DNA of 64,000 nt, taken from positions 5,243,569 to 5,307,568 of the forward strand of contig SCHM01000002.1 in assembly GCA_004123355.1 (NCBI GenBank), given 5' to 3'. Of this stretch, positions 10,019 through 20,510 are shown piece after piece. A program made the translations under genes and the position numbers. The notes beneath the pieces were generated by a model. It did not search any database. It was not told where the DNA came from and was given only the letters and a program-made list of their open reading frames with translations. The stretch is from Amphirosellinia nigrospora. Lineage: Eukaryota; Ascomycota; Sordariomycetes; Xylariales; Xylariaceae. How positions within the stretch are numbered: the stretch's first letter is position 1; every line of letters begins with the position of its first letter.

Positions 10019-11887
10019 CTACCATTCAGGCTCAATCTTTACCCTCTTCGCTGGCGGCTCCTCGTCGTCATTGTAAGGGGACGGGAACACCATTCAGGCT
10101 TTACCCTCTTCGCTGGTGACTCCTCATCGTCACTGTGAGGGAAAGAGAACGTTTCCTTGACGTCTGTAGAGGAGCCAATTGAACATCCTCAACCATGGCC
10201 TCTGGGAACATGACTGGGGAGGGAGGCTGGGTGAAAGTTGACTCTGGGATTTCAGGCTTTACCCTCTTCGCTGGTGACTCCTCATCGTCACTGTGGGGGG
10301 AACGAGAACGTTTCCTTGACGTCTGTAGAGGAGCCAATTGAACATCCTCAACCATGGCCTCTGGGAACATGACTGGGGAGGGAGGCTGGGTGAAAGTTAA
10401 CCCCGGGATTTCCGGCAACAGTTCGTTTGGCCCCATCGGGGCAATGGGCACGTTGTGGGGAGACGAGCAAGCAGTAGTAGTTGGCTCATCATTAATGATT
10501 GGGCTAGGAGCGGGCGGCGCGGGCGACACGGAATTGGGCCTGGACGACATGGGATCGTAATCGGGCGATGCGGCTAAGTGACTGGGCGACGCTGGCGAAT
10601 GAGGCGGCGACGAAGGTTCGTTGGGCCCCGGGCAAGTGGGCGAGATCGGTGACTCGGGTTTCGGCTTAGAAGTGGGCAACGGTGTTCGAGATCGTTGGGG
10701 ACTAAGCGTTGGCAGCTCTCCTAAATCACTGTTTGTCTCGTTTTCAACATCGTGAGGGCCTGACCCCTGGCTGGACGGCGACTGCGGTTCGTCGTTTGCG
10801 TCCGGGCCGAACTTGACGGTGAGTGTGTGCGTTGGCGACTGGAAGATCTCCCACTTTTCGTCACGACCGGGCTCTATACCACGGTATAGTGAGCGCTCAA
10901 GAGAACTGGGCTGGTAACTTGCGTCGTCGCTAGGGACCTCGAGGGCCAATCGAACTCGATAACCTGATGCCTCGATCGTTTGGTGAGCGCACGCTGCCAT
11001 CAAGTGTTGCCTATAAGCATCAAAGTTGTACTCCTCCTCGAATGGTGCCCATAGAAACTCCTCATCATTACTACCGGCGTGGGACTGCCGGAATTGCAGT
11101 GTTTTAAGGCGCCGAAGGAACTCGCGTGAGATGGCGTAGGCCACCAGGCCGCTCTGCCAGTGGGAAGTTATTTGTGCGCCTACGAGATCTTCAATGGCAA
11201 TATCCCGAATGATAGCTTGATCTGATAGTCGAATGCACCCCTCTGCCAAAATTGCCGGAGTCGGCGGTTTATCAATTCTTGTCGAGATTCCCTGCCGATA
11301 GGTGAAGGATCGATTATCGCAAGATCGGTGACAACTCGATCAGAATACGGATTGATGCGATTTTCCATCATCGTCTTTGTGATAATTGTAACCCACTCAC
11401 CACAAATCTCCATGGGGAGGAGGAATTCCCTAGATCTTATACCCTCAAAGAGATAGTGTAAACGATTCTTCTTGTGCTGTTTGCCTATTTTCGAGATCGT
11501 ATCTCGAAATGCGTCGTCGTCGATAGGGAATAAGTCGATGTGATCTAGGGCGGGAGTAGATACGATGGATTCGTCGTCGAGTTGTCGATGCTCCCAGAAT
11601 ATTCCGTTGCGGAGTGACAGAGAATCAATCGGCCGCTGCGCACTCATCTGCAACATGTACATCGAGTCCGCAAAGGAGCTCAACTGTCCGACTGTCTCTT
11701 TGATATCGCCGCTCAACGGCTTGTGCCAACCAAACTTGATATAAGGAGAACTAATTAACCGTGCAGCTGCCGTTGGCTGTCCACGTTTCAGGCTTGGGTT
11801 CGCAGTCTTCTTAATCTTTTTCTCCGTCACTTTCTTCTCCGCCATCTTCTTTCCCCCCTTCACCTGCTTGTCCGTTGAGGTCTTCAT
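10019..11887 (-). CDS. unrecognised protein with repeated C-terminal tail; possible C48-like core (frame-broken)
   Basis: The start MKTSTDKQVKGGKKMAEKK gives a Lys-rich N-terminus. A globular region follows (LPMEICGEWVTIITKT ... VVTDLAIIDPSP ... ELINRRLRQFW), then after a one-base frame change near 11245 AIEDLVGAQITSHWQSGLVAYAISREFL. The order of a W-V-x-I-I strand, an I-I-D-P turn, a helix and a Q...SG-L-V-A-Y-A helix resembles Ulp1/C48 cysteine peptidases, where these positions are HW, D and Q...DCG. Here the His is Glu and the Cys is Ser, so if related it is probably inactive. This is a weak inference. The second half is Ser/Pro/Glu-rich low complexity and ends in tandem copies of a TQPPSPVMFPEAMVEDV...KRSRSPHSDDEESPAKRVK unit, a likely nuclear-localisation tail. 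A base lost from a G run in the last full copy breaks the frame. The natural C-terminus reads DDEEPPAKRVKIEPEW, stop at 10019-10021. Confidence 0.6.
10025..10411. repeat. tandem repeat, 159-bp (53-codon) unit, two and a half copies
   Basis: Copy A starts at 10252 and ends near 10411; copy B covers 10094-10251. They are nearly identical, but B is one base shorter in a G-rich run. A diverged partial copy lies at 10025-10093. The unit length corresponds to 53 codons and stays in frame with the overlapping minus-strand gene, so the array duplicates its basic/acidic tail. Near identity of A and B points to a recent duplication. Confidence 0.85.
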
Positions 11888-13541
11888 TTTCGATGGTTTA
11901 GATGCTGTAAGTGTTGTAAGTAATCTTGAATGTTTTGTGTTGCTGTTCTGATGCGTACTGTGTCTGGTTCAATTGGTAAAATTGTATTCGCCCACCTTCT
12001 TCCATCCTTGGATTTATATCCACTGCGAAACAAGACGATGCCATATTGCTGAACCAATCGAACAAGGCCTTTATTGGATAGCATTGATGAGCCTGAGAAA
12101 GCCACATTATTTCAAGACGCCCATAATAACGGACTTTGACCCGACGAGATTACCGCTTTGTTCTTCGGTTCAAAGTTTAGTAGGGACGAAAGCATCGATA
12201 GAACACTGAATGGGTTAGTCGACGCAAAGGGCAGCCTCAACAAAGCGAGGATAGTAATATTAGCAGCCAAATGATTCATTGTTCCTGCTACTCGCCTCAA
12301 TGTCTCTATGAAAAGAGTGTAAATCTGGTGAGGGGTGGCCCAGGAGTGTGAAAGCCTACGTCCTCCTAAGCACTTAGTGGCCAGTACATCTTCTTCCATG
12401 ATCACCTAGGCAGAAGTATGTGAAAGAGACTTCTGAATGAATTGTAATTGCTATTCATAAGATTAGATTGTCAAATTCTTTGATAGCAATAACATTGTTT
12501 TATTGAACCTATCAAACTGGAGGGGAAGGACGCGATACTCATTGGAACCTCATAAGGGAATCTGCAGTATCAGATGCGCATATCAAATGAGAGTATGTTC
12601 ATCAACGCCGGAGAAGTAATTAGACCATATGCCGGCGTAAATAGCATTGTTAATGATCTTAGAGTCTGGTCCAGCCTGCTGTGTGCTACATCGAGGGAGA
12701 CATGCGATTAAGAACATCGTCATACCTAACTTGGTAGAAAGCAAGTAACGACAGTCTGTACTCCAGAAACGAGTGTTTGATTGACGACACACACAGACAA
12801 TCTATATGCGAAATGTGAGTTTCGACAGGAAAGCTTTCAGGATAAGAGTTGACATCCGAGGACGATATTTTTAGAGTCCCACGCTACAAGTCAGTGCTCA
12901 GATGCACATCCGCTTGTTTATTGACTTTTTCTTCCATTTCACTTATATTTTTGTTCACTCAGTCGTGATGTATCCGCGATATTAAAGTAACCTAGAAGTG
13001 CAACATTCGAGTCCCTTCTGGGCATCCGAATAACATACGAACTTCACGTCTGAATAATCATTGTCTCAAGGCGCTCCAATTTACGAACGACTCGGTCACA
13101 GATCCGTCAGTTCGTAACCCACAGACCCCCTGAAAACATGCCGCCCCAATACGAGGGGACCAATTCCCCAATACCCTTGTTTTAGTGTAAAACATTCCGC
13201 GGATAGGATAGCTGATTCGACGCGTTATTCCTAGCCACAATTAACAGCCCTACTACCCAAGCCACCTAATTAGATCCGATTTGACCATCTACACGGTACG
13301 CGTAAGGCGAATCTGCACGGAGAGAAAGGGATGGGACTTTTTGGCCTCCATCTAGACACACTATCGGGATGAGGAACCAACGAAACGGCGAGTCACGATT
13401 CAGCACACACGATCGACGTACTGCATAGCGACAACATATCTACCTCTCTCTTCCAATCCTACTACCGGCCTCGCAAATGCGTTGAAAAGCAGTCCGAATC
13501 CCTGCGACCGTGCGAGGTCCAGCCATCCTTCCACCATCGTC
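11888..13541. other. intergenic region with an upstream ORF
   Basis: On the minus strand a 73-codon ORF (12105-11884) begins MAFSGSSMLSNKGLV and its stop overlaps the ATG of the repeat-tailed gene (ATGA overlap). It could be an upstream ORF or a misread 5' exon, and its composition is only weakly protein-like. The remainder to 13541 is AT-rich without supported genes. Confidence 0.35.
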
Positions 13542-14655
13542 ATGGTCGCGTCGCTACGCAGTCCGCGGAGGTTGCTCACCGCGACATTCGTGGCGGTATC
13601 CCTCTTCCTCTTCCTGACCCTCCGCCGTCGCGAGCCCAGCCTCATCATCACCGACCCAGCAGTAGCACCGTACCGGCATCCACACCGACACCCTCGCGCC
13701 TTAAGGATGCGGCACCGCAAGCCACCGAAGTGAGGGCGCAGGACCGCGAGCTCGAGCTCGTGGTCGCCAGCGTCAAGGCGGAGAACACGTCCTGGCTGCA
13801 CAGCTACCTGCCCGACTGGCACAAGAACATCTACGTGGCTGACGACGCCTCGGCGGCGCTCACGGTGCCGCGCAACAAGGGACGTGAGGCCATGGTGTAC
13901 CTGACGTACATCATCGACCGGTACGACACGCTGCCAGCGGCTGTGCTCTTCGTGCACGCGTCGCGGTTTGCCTGGCACAACGACGACCCGGACTACGACG
14001 CGCTGCCGACGCTGCGCAACTTCCGGCTCCCCACTTAAAGGCGCACGGCTACGTCAACCTGCGGTGCGTCTGGGTCATCGGGGTGTCCCGGGGAGATCCG
14101 GCCGGCGCAGGACGAGGCGCTGCGGGCCGAGGCCGAGGCGGCCGAGAAGCTCCAGGCCAAGCACATCTACAAGGAGGCCTTTGGGGAGATCCTGCCCGGC
14201 GTCCCCGTCCCGAGGTCGTGGCCGTCAGCTGCTGCTCGCAGTTCGGCGTCACGCGCGAGACGCTGCGCAGCCGGCCGCGGGAGGACTACGTCCGGTACCG
14301 GGACTGGCTTCTCGCGACGCCGCTGGACGACGCGCTGAACGGCGCGTCTTCGAGTTTGCGTGCATAGTGAGTTGGATTTTTACTGATTGCTTTTCGTCGG
14401 ATTTTATTCCATCGCCTTGCTCGAGAGTTTTATTTCTAACGCTGGGTCGGTTTCTCTAGTCATCTTTGGCAAGGAAGCCGTCCATTGCCCCTCCGCGGCC
14501 GAATGCTATTGCAACGTCTTCGGGCTCTGCGACATACCCTGCCAGGACGACTCCTGCACCGGGCGATATACCCTCCCGCCATACTCCTCGCTCCCGAAAG
14601 GGTGGCCTCTCATCGGCTGGGAGGAGAGGAGAGGAACTTCAGCGGTCCGCTCTAG
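13542..14655 (+). CDS. DUF3431 family protein, type II membrane anchor (frame-broken)
   Basis: Members of this fungal family are single-pass, probably Golgi/secretory proteins of unknown enzymatic role that resemble glycosyltransferase-like globular domains. The start MVASLRSPRRLL is chosen because it leads straight into the hydrophobic anchor TATFVAVSLFLFLTL. The family core is unmistakable: ELELVVASVKAENTSWL, PDWHKNIYVADD, VPRNKGREAMVYLTYIIDRY, LFVHASRFAWHNDDPDYDAL. After a break near 14037 it continues KHIYKEAFGEILPGVPVPEVV and VAVSCCSQFGVTRE. A 93-bp intron fits at 14367-14459, followed by IFGKEAVHCPSAAECYCNVFGLC with the conserved cysteines and a terminal NFSGPL. At least four frame changes are needed (near 13705, 14037, 14095 and 14340). 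The region is markedly GC-richer than its surroundings. Confidence 0.85.
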
Positions 14656-15373
14656 CGGGATGAGAATTATTGGAAATGAAAGATACTGGGTATTGTATTC
14701 AGTATGGAAGAGGCGTGATATAGCGCCAGTTCTAGATAAAGGCATGGGAATTGGCGAGACGAGCTTGAATAAGCACTTAGAGACGAGGTTTTCTCACTCT
14801 GCATTGGAAAGGCAGGCATACACGGCGTTTAGGTTGGGTCCAAAACTTGTATCATCACATCATCGGAAGATAAAGAATACTTGTACCAGTATGTATTAAT
14901 TCAGGCAATTGCCTTTCAAAACTGCAGTATTTATGCGCAACCAACGCTATGCTTGATTGTGAGCTTGAGAAGGTCCATTTCAGCCGTGTAAGTCAAGCGG
15001 TGTAGCAAGTTCATCCTCACCCACCAAATCTACATAAACACAATAACCTCCACGAAAGCCAAATTTCACCTCTACAATACAAGCCCTCAGTCTATACTCA
15101 TAGTTATACTTATCCCAAGGCGCAACACTAGCGTCTCGCTAGTTACATCGCGTACAGCCACCTCATATTAGCGCAGCCCCTCAACCAAAAGCAGCACAAA
15201 CAAATCAACGCCCCCATCCCCATCCAACATCTCCGTCCGTCCGTCCGCCGCGCGTTTCAGCCACACACCCGTGGATTCCCATTCTTCCCCCGTCATAGTT
15301 CATGCAGGGCTAGTTTAGGAAGGTTACATTACCATACAGTCGGGTACGCGCGCATACAGTACACAAGGATGCA

Positions 15374-15400
15374 GCAAGCAAGCAAGCAAGCAAGCAAGCA
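15374..15400. repeat. (GCAA)n microsatellite
   Basis: Nearly seven perfect copies of GCAA in non-coding DNA downstream of the DUF3431 gene. Confidence 0.9.
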
Positions 15401-16053
15401 GTAAAGCTTGTCCAGCTAGTCTAAGTAGGGACCCGGCTGTGTGGATGGTGGTAGCATGGGGAAAGAGCCGCATCTCTAGTTTTACGACGTCTATTGTTTA
15501 TAGTATATATCGTAAATGCCTTTGTGGAGATTGAATTTGTAAGTCATCGCCTGGACTACGATGTGGCATTATCAGGCCACGGTGGCGTTCTCTAAGTGCT
15601 AACGTAGGAACAGCCTCGACGATAATGAGCGACTTGAGACATTTAAATATTGCTTCAACTTGTAGGCGTCACCCGCTCGTATTAGGAAGTTCGATCCTGT
15701 ATTAGACCAGACTGTATTCTTTCACATTTCTTGGTAAACTAGCACACAAGAGACTTAGAAGACACTAGATACTAATCCGCTTGGGGATGTGGGATAACAG
15801 CCTGTAAGATGACAAGGTGGATAATAAATATCATTCTCTTCTAGTTTTTAAGCAAGTCTTGTAATGGTGTAATCATATGCCGACGCCGTAGAGCAAGAAC
15901 CCCAGTTTCCGGGTGCTCAAACGATATGGTCGACGCTTGAGTGAGTCGCCCCAATGACACCGTCTCCGTCTATAATTTTACCGTCCCGCCGAACCCCGAT
16001 CCCGAAACCACCAAAAAATAAATGACCAAAATGAAACTGTTGAATGGAGATGA

Positions 16054-16072
16054 TCTCTCTCTCTCTCTCTCT
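16054..16072. repeat. (TC)n microsatellite
   Basis: Nine perfect TC units just beyond the stop codon of the flavohemoglobin gene, probably in its 3' UTR. Confidence 0.9.
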
Positions 16073-16118
16073 ATGTATTTTCCCAGCTCCACGTCTTCGA
16101 TCTAACGAGTTACCCGAC

Positions 16119-17544
16119 TCAATACTTTTTCATCTCGAAACTTCCAACCGTGTAAAGCTCATATTGAATCCTCGACTCCGGAATTCCGTTTTTAACCAAA
16201 TGGTTGCCTATCTCCACCATGAATTTCTCAGGACCACAGACAAAGTATTGGGTCATTTTGTTGTGTAGCCATAGGTCCTCCCAGTTGAGGCCGATGAAAT
16301 CCTCTTGGAAGCGAGACGTCAGCGAGATGACGTCACCGTCAGCAAGCCGCGAGCGGAAGAACTTCAATCGGATGTTGGGGTCCTGCTGAGCTATCTTCTC
16401 GACCCGTTCGCGAAATGGCGCGTCGTGCCGCGACGCCTGTATCCAGGACATTGGTCTACTGTTCCCCTGCTCCGACACCGTCTTCAGTATGGAGTACAAG
16501 GGCGCGGCGCCGACGCCGGCAGAAATGAGGACGATGGGATTGGTGTTTGGGTCCTCGGTATTGAGGAAGAACTCGCCGGAAGGGTGCGTCAGTTCCATGG
16601 CATCGCCCACATTGAAGTCGTCAATCAAGATGCCGGATACGAGGCCCGGCCTGTGGGGGCGCACACTGCCGATGCTGCTATCAGATGCACTGCTCGCGGC
16701 CGACGACATCGGGGGGCCGTCATCGTGAGACCATTGTCTCGAGGGGGGCTTGGAGTCTTCACCAGAGCCGATATCCCTCTTGACGGTGATGCGATAACTG
16801 TCTGGGCTCGGGGCGTCGCTGAGGGAGTACTGGCGAAGCTGGTGGTATTTGAGTCCCTTGATTTTCAAGCGAACCGTTACGTATTGGCCGGGCTTATACG
16901 AGGGCAGCGGCTTGCCATCGACCGGTGTCAAGTTGAACGAGACAATATCACCTTCGATGGTCTCGGTCGTCTTCTTAGAAATTGTGAAGGCGCGCCAATT
17001 GGTCCAGGCCCCAAAGTCTTTGTATATGATTGCTTCACGGCCGGTGAGCACTGCCATTGGGCCAATTAGCAAACCAGCTATCGTGTCAAGTGAGGGGTAG
17101 GTAGCACGAGGACAGAGGCAGGTGAACAAAGAGTCGAGGGCATCTTACTCTTAGCCATCAGCCAGTAGGCCTTGGTCCAGGCAGCGTTGACCTCGGGGGT
17201 CATGGCAGGGCCGAGAACGGCAGAGAAGGCGCGTATCAGATACTTGGCCACGATCTCGTAGTGCTCGGGGTGGATGACGAGGGAGCATGTTTATGGGCGA
17301 CTCGCTCGAGCTTGGGGGTTAGTTCGCTGATGTTGACGATGTTGGAAGCGAAGGCCAGGATGAGGGCAGTCAGTGCGCGGGGCTGCCTGCCCGTGTGCAT
17401 GTTGACGCTGTTGAAGTAGTGGTTGAGCTCGGGGTGGTCGCGCAACATGCTCTTGTAGAAGACGGTCGAGATGTGCTCGCCATGTTGCCGCAGCGCTGGT
17501 ATGGTCTCGTTGACCAGCTCGGCTTCGCGCCGTGTAAGTCCCAT
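16119..17544 (-). CDS. flavohemoglobin (nitric oxide dioxygenase)
   Basis: Converts NO to nitrate with O2 and NAD(P)H and protects against nitrosative stress. The N-terminal globin starts MGLTRREAELVNETIPALRQHG and has the CD-corner Phe (HPELNHYFNS), GRQPRALTALILAFASNI and the proximal His in RVAHKHA. The frame then slips by one base near 17285, but the other frame continues with the expected IHPEHYEIVAKYLIRAFSAV. A 98-bp intron at 17051-17148 (GTAAGA...GGCAG) joins LMAK to MLTGREAIIYKDFGAW. The reductase half is intact: PGQYVTVRL and RQYSLSD bind FAD, SAGVGAAPLYSIL binds NAD(P)H, and YFVCGPEKFM is the C-terminal NAD motif. A Ser-rich insert of about 40 residues separates VKRDIGSG from GLVSGILIDDFNVGD, a site where most flavohemoglobins have only a short loop. 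Confidence 0.93.
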
Positions 17545-20429
17545 CCTAGCAGTAGTAGTAGTGTAGTGTATCAGCTGTTTCGATAGATAGATAGTTGTTC
17601 GATAGCTGTTCGAAAGCTTTTCGAGAGCCCCTGTTTCTTGTTCTACTCTGCTTTGTTTCTGTTCTGCTCCGCGTTGTGGTGATGGTGATGGTGATGGTGA
17701 TGGTGATAGAAGATCTAAAGTATGGTGTAGGCAGGGACCAGGGCTACATAAGTATGTAGACGGTCGGATTGGGCCGAGTCGGATTAGGTATTTGGGTAGT
17801 AACCAATGCTACCTACACAAACCAGTGTAGTGTAACAAGTTCGGTATGGAGATGGGCCAATTGCCACTGCCCAGGTATTCTTTTATTCTTTTATTCTTCC
17901 ATCTTCTTTCTTTCCTTCTTTCTCTTCCGTGATTACAGTATAGGTACCTAGGTAATGACCTAACCTTCTGGGATTAAAAAACTAGTGTATAATACATCGA
18001 AAATGACGGTTCCCCATCCAATTACCGACATAGTGTATGCCTAGCTGCAGGGTTTGATCATGGGTTTGGACAATGGGGACGTGAATGGCCTGATGTGACG
18101 CCTATCTGGCATGATATCGGCTCGTTCTGGCCGGGGTCCCTCATGTTGGGCCCTGCCAGACCTTGCCAGACCTTGCCCGTTTTGCCTACGAGGTAGTTGG
18201 ACCCGAACCAGCACGTATGCGAACATTGAATACGGTACGGTGACTACGATGACGCTATTTCAGGAACCCACGATTCGAACAGCGCGGGAGGAACCGGCCA
18301 TGCCCATACTGGTGCAACGATGCGACGGCGCTATACAATTGTGCCACCTGAAGTCTGTATATATAAGGCATCCATGATCTGTATACTAACCAACCTACCT
18401 ACTTACTGTATACATCGGATTGACCGTAGGTAGGGAACATGTGATACGAGGGAGGGGCATCAGTCATCATGAATACCTCGGTGTCCTTTGGTAGTTGATG
18501 CATCTAAATCCCGTTTATTAATAGGAGTCGACCAATAGGTGATTTTAGAAGTCTATGGTCATTACCCGAATAATAGAAGGATTGAACTAGACACTCGAGA
18601 CATATGTAACCCAGACAGATCGTCGATGTAGTCGCGTCAGGTATACAGTTTGAAGTTTATTCGGTGTTCCCAGCACACCCATCCCCACCACACTTATACG
18701 TACCTACAGGACGTTGAGACTAGTGCATGTAGGGGAGGTATAGCCAGGGTAGTAGCAGCAGCCAGGGGTCCCTATCCGAACTTTTGCTAATCTTGTTGCA
18801 TTCTGAATCGGAGAGAAAAGAACAGCTAGTCACATCCTAGAAAACCGTTTAACCTGCCCCAATTATAGGGATTATCATTTCTTGGCAGATCGTGAGATGG
18901 GGCTAACGTTCAATATTTTGCCCCTCTATATTTCCGCGTATCGCTTGGGTTTTATTGTTTTTTTGATTCTTTTCGTTGTCCTTATAGCCGGCAGAAGGAG
19001 AAAGGGAAAGAAAAAGCGAAACGTCAACCAGTGATAAAAGGGAGCAGTGCGGTATGTTCCGTGACACACGGCTAGATACAGAGACCTCGGAATAGATGGG
19101 GCCCAATGAGAAAGCAATGCTCAATGATTACCTACCTATAGTAGACCAATACGCGGATGGATATCTTGGGTACGACACCGAAAGGAGTAACAGACAATCT
19201 AGACGGGTGAGTTCATTTCCATTTCTCAGCAGGATCAGCAACGCACAAAATGTCTATGCTTGCTATGACTGTGAGATATACTACGGTACTAGGCAAACAC
19301 TTGGGTATTCGGAACGTCGTCATACCGACTGATTAATACTCGACGTGGTGTATGAATGAGGCGGCCCTAATTTACCACACGCTGGCGGCAGCTCTTAGGT
19401 GAGAGCTAGGAATTTCAGTGCTGTCGCAGCCAGGTTACCCTGTCCAATATATCACAACGGTTTTATGATCCCGTGATTCCCGGCGTGCTGATATCAAAGA
19501 GTATCTCAAGCGCCTGCAACGCTTCAAGGTGTGGTTACTCTGATACCCCTGGACGCTAGTATCACACCGCAACCTCCTTTTTGATATGAAATATAAAGGA
19601 ATCGAGCTAGAAAGACAAAAGAGATCATGTTATCACTTAAGCCTGTTCACAAGTGACTATAAAACAAAGATATATGGCTTGGAATGGTTAAAAGACGAAC
19701 TAAGTCTACGGGGTAAATTTGCCAAATTATTCACTAGCTGCGCTATCCCAGCGCACGGCCAGTACACTAGCAGTAGCTGGGGTGCTGTTCAGCTAGCGGA
19801 GGTGAATTTTAACCCCTACCTAACGGTTAACCCGTTCCTCGACGAGCACGCTAAGCATCATTAATTAGTACACAGAGTCCCTGAGTCGGGTGCCTGTCGA
19901 CATAAACGTCGCTTATCTTGCGGGATCAACCCTGCCCGTTACATTGTCTCGCGTCAACAAGGATACGAGGCCATTCCGCACCATGTTCATTAGCGACATC
20001 GCAGAGGCCGGAATTGATGCGAGCTGTCGCGTGACGGAACCAAAAAAATTCCCCATGACCGACTTTTCCATATAGATTACGTAGGTGTGTAGGGCGAACT
20101 AAATTAACGAGTTTCCGCAGAGGTGGCACAGCATCATCCCGTAAACCGCTAAAGTAATAGATAGTGTAGTGCAGGACATAAAGTAGCACACAACGTCGTC
20201 GGCGTCGTTCTTCGGGACAATTCTGGGAAATAATGAATGATCTGGCTCGAACACGTGGAGGCCTGCTGCAGCTGCAGCCCGACGGAGAGTAAATTGCGTA
20301 ATCTGTAGATCTGTTATGTTTTAATCTATTGTATCTAGATTGACCAAAGGGGTAAAAAGGGCCGATGGGGCAAATTTTTTAGAAAAGAGTGGGATCAGGA
20401 AAAAAAATTAGAAAAAAAAAAAAATTAGC
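17545..20429. other. long gene-free region
   Basis: About 2.9 kb. It starts with the flavohemoglobin promoter side, where a GGTGAT hexamer repeat lies at 17678-17707 about 135 bp upstream of the start. A plain AT-moderate spacer follows. Short ORFs at 19586-19864 and 19890-20075 have no recognisable features. A degenerate tRNA-like stretch near 18250-18360 is discussed under rejected items. Confidence 0.4.
17678..17707. repeat. (GGTGAT)n repeat upstream of flavohemoglobin
   Basis: Five copies of the hexamer GGTGAT, located about 135 bp upstream of the flavohemoglobin start codon, so in the likely promoter or 5' UTR. Confidence 0.85.
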
Positions 20430-20434
20430 AAAAA
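20430..20434 (-). terminator. Pol III T-run terminator of tRNA-Met
   Basis: Five T residues on the minus strand begin about five bases after the tRNA 3' end, and a 13-base T run follows at 20412-20424. This is the expected RNA polymerase III termination signal. Confidence 0.7.
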
Positions 20435-20438
20435 CATT

Positions 20439-20510
20439 ATAGCAGCGATTGTTTCGATCAATCGACCTCCGGGTTATGAGCCCGGCGCTCTTCCACTGAG
20501 CTAGCTAGCT
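20439..20510 (-). tRNA. tRNA-Met (CAT anticodon) with a weak acceptor stem
   Basis: A 72-nt cloverleaf without intron. The D arm is GCTC/GAGC with loop AGTGGAA. The anticodon arm is a perfect CCGGG/CCCGG stem around loop CTCATAA (anticodon CAT). Then come variable bases AGGTC and the T arm GATTG/CAATC around loop ATCGAAA. D, anticodon and T stems are fully paired. In the acceptor stem only the three pairs next to the D arm are canonical. The outer four positions are two wobbles and two mismatches. Internal A-box (TAGCTCAGTGG) and B-box regions are present and a Pol III T run follows. It is either a true elongator tRNA-Met with sequence damage at its 5' end or a recently decayed copy. Confidence 0.75.

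Larger units (their letters stand above)
14656..16118. other. intergenic region between convergent genes
   Basis: Contains 3' flank, a (GCAA)n tract at 15374-15400 and a (TC)n tract at 16054-16072, and no supported coding sequence. Confidence 0.4.

Noticed and set aside
10354-10560. 68-codon plus-strand Gly-rich ORF
   Set aside because: Antisense shadow of the Pro/Ser-rich part of the repeat-tailed gene.
18240-18370. tRNA-like stretch on the minus strand with TTCGAAT loop and TTCAGG/CCTGAA ends
   Set aside because: T stem has only two good pairs, no stable anticodon arm can be drawn and spacing is wrong. At best an old tRNA relic.
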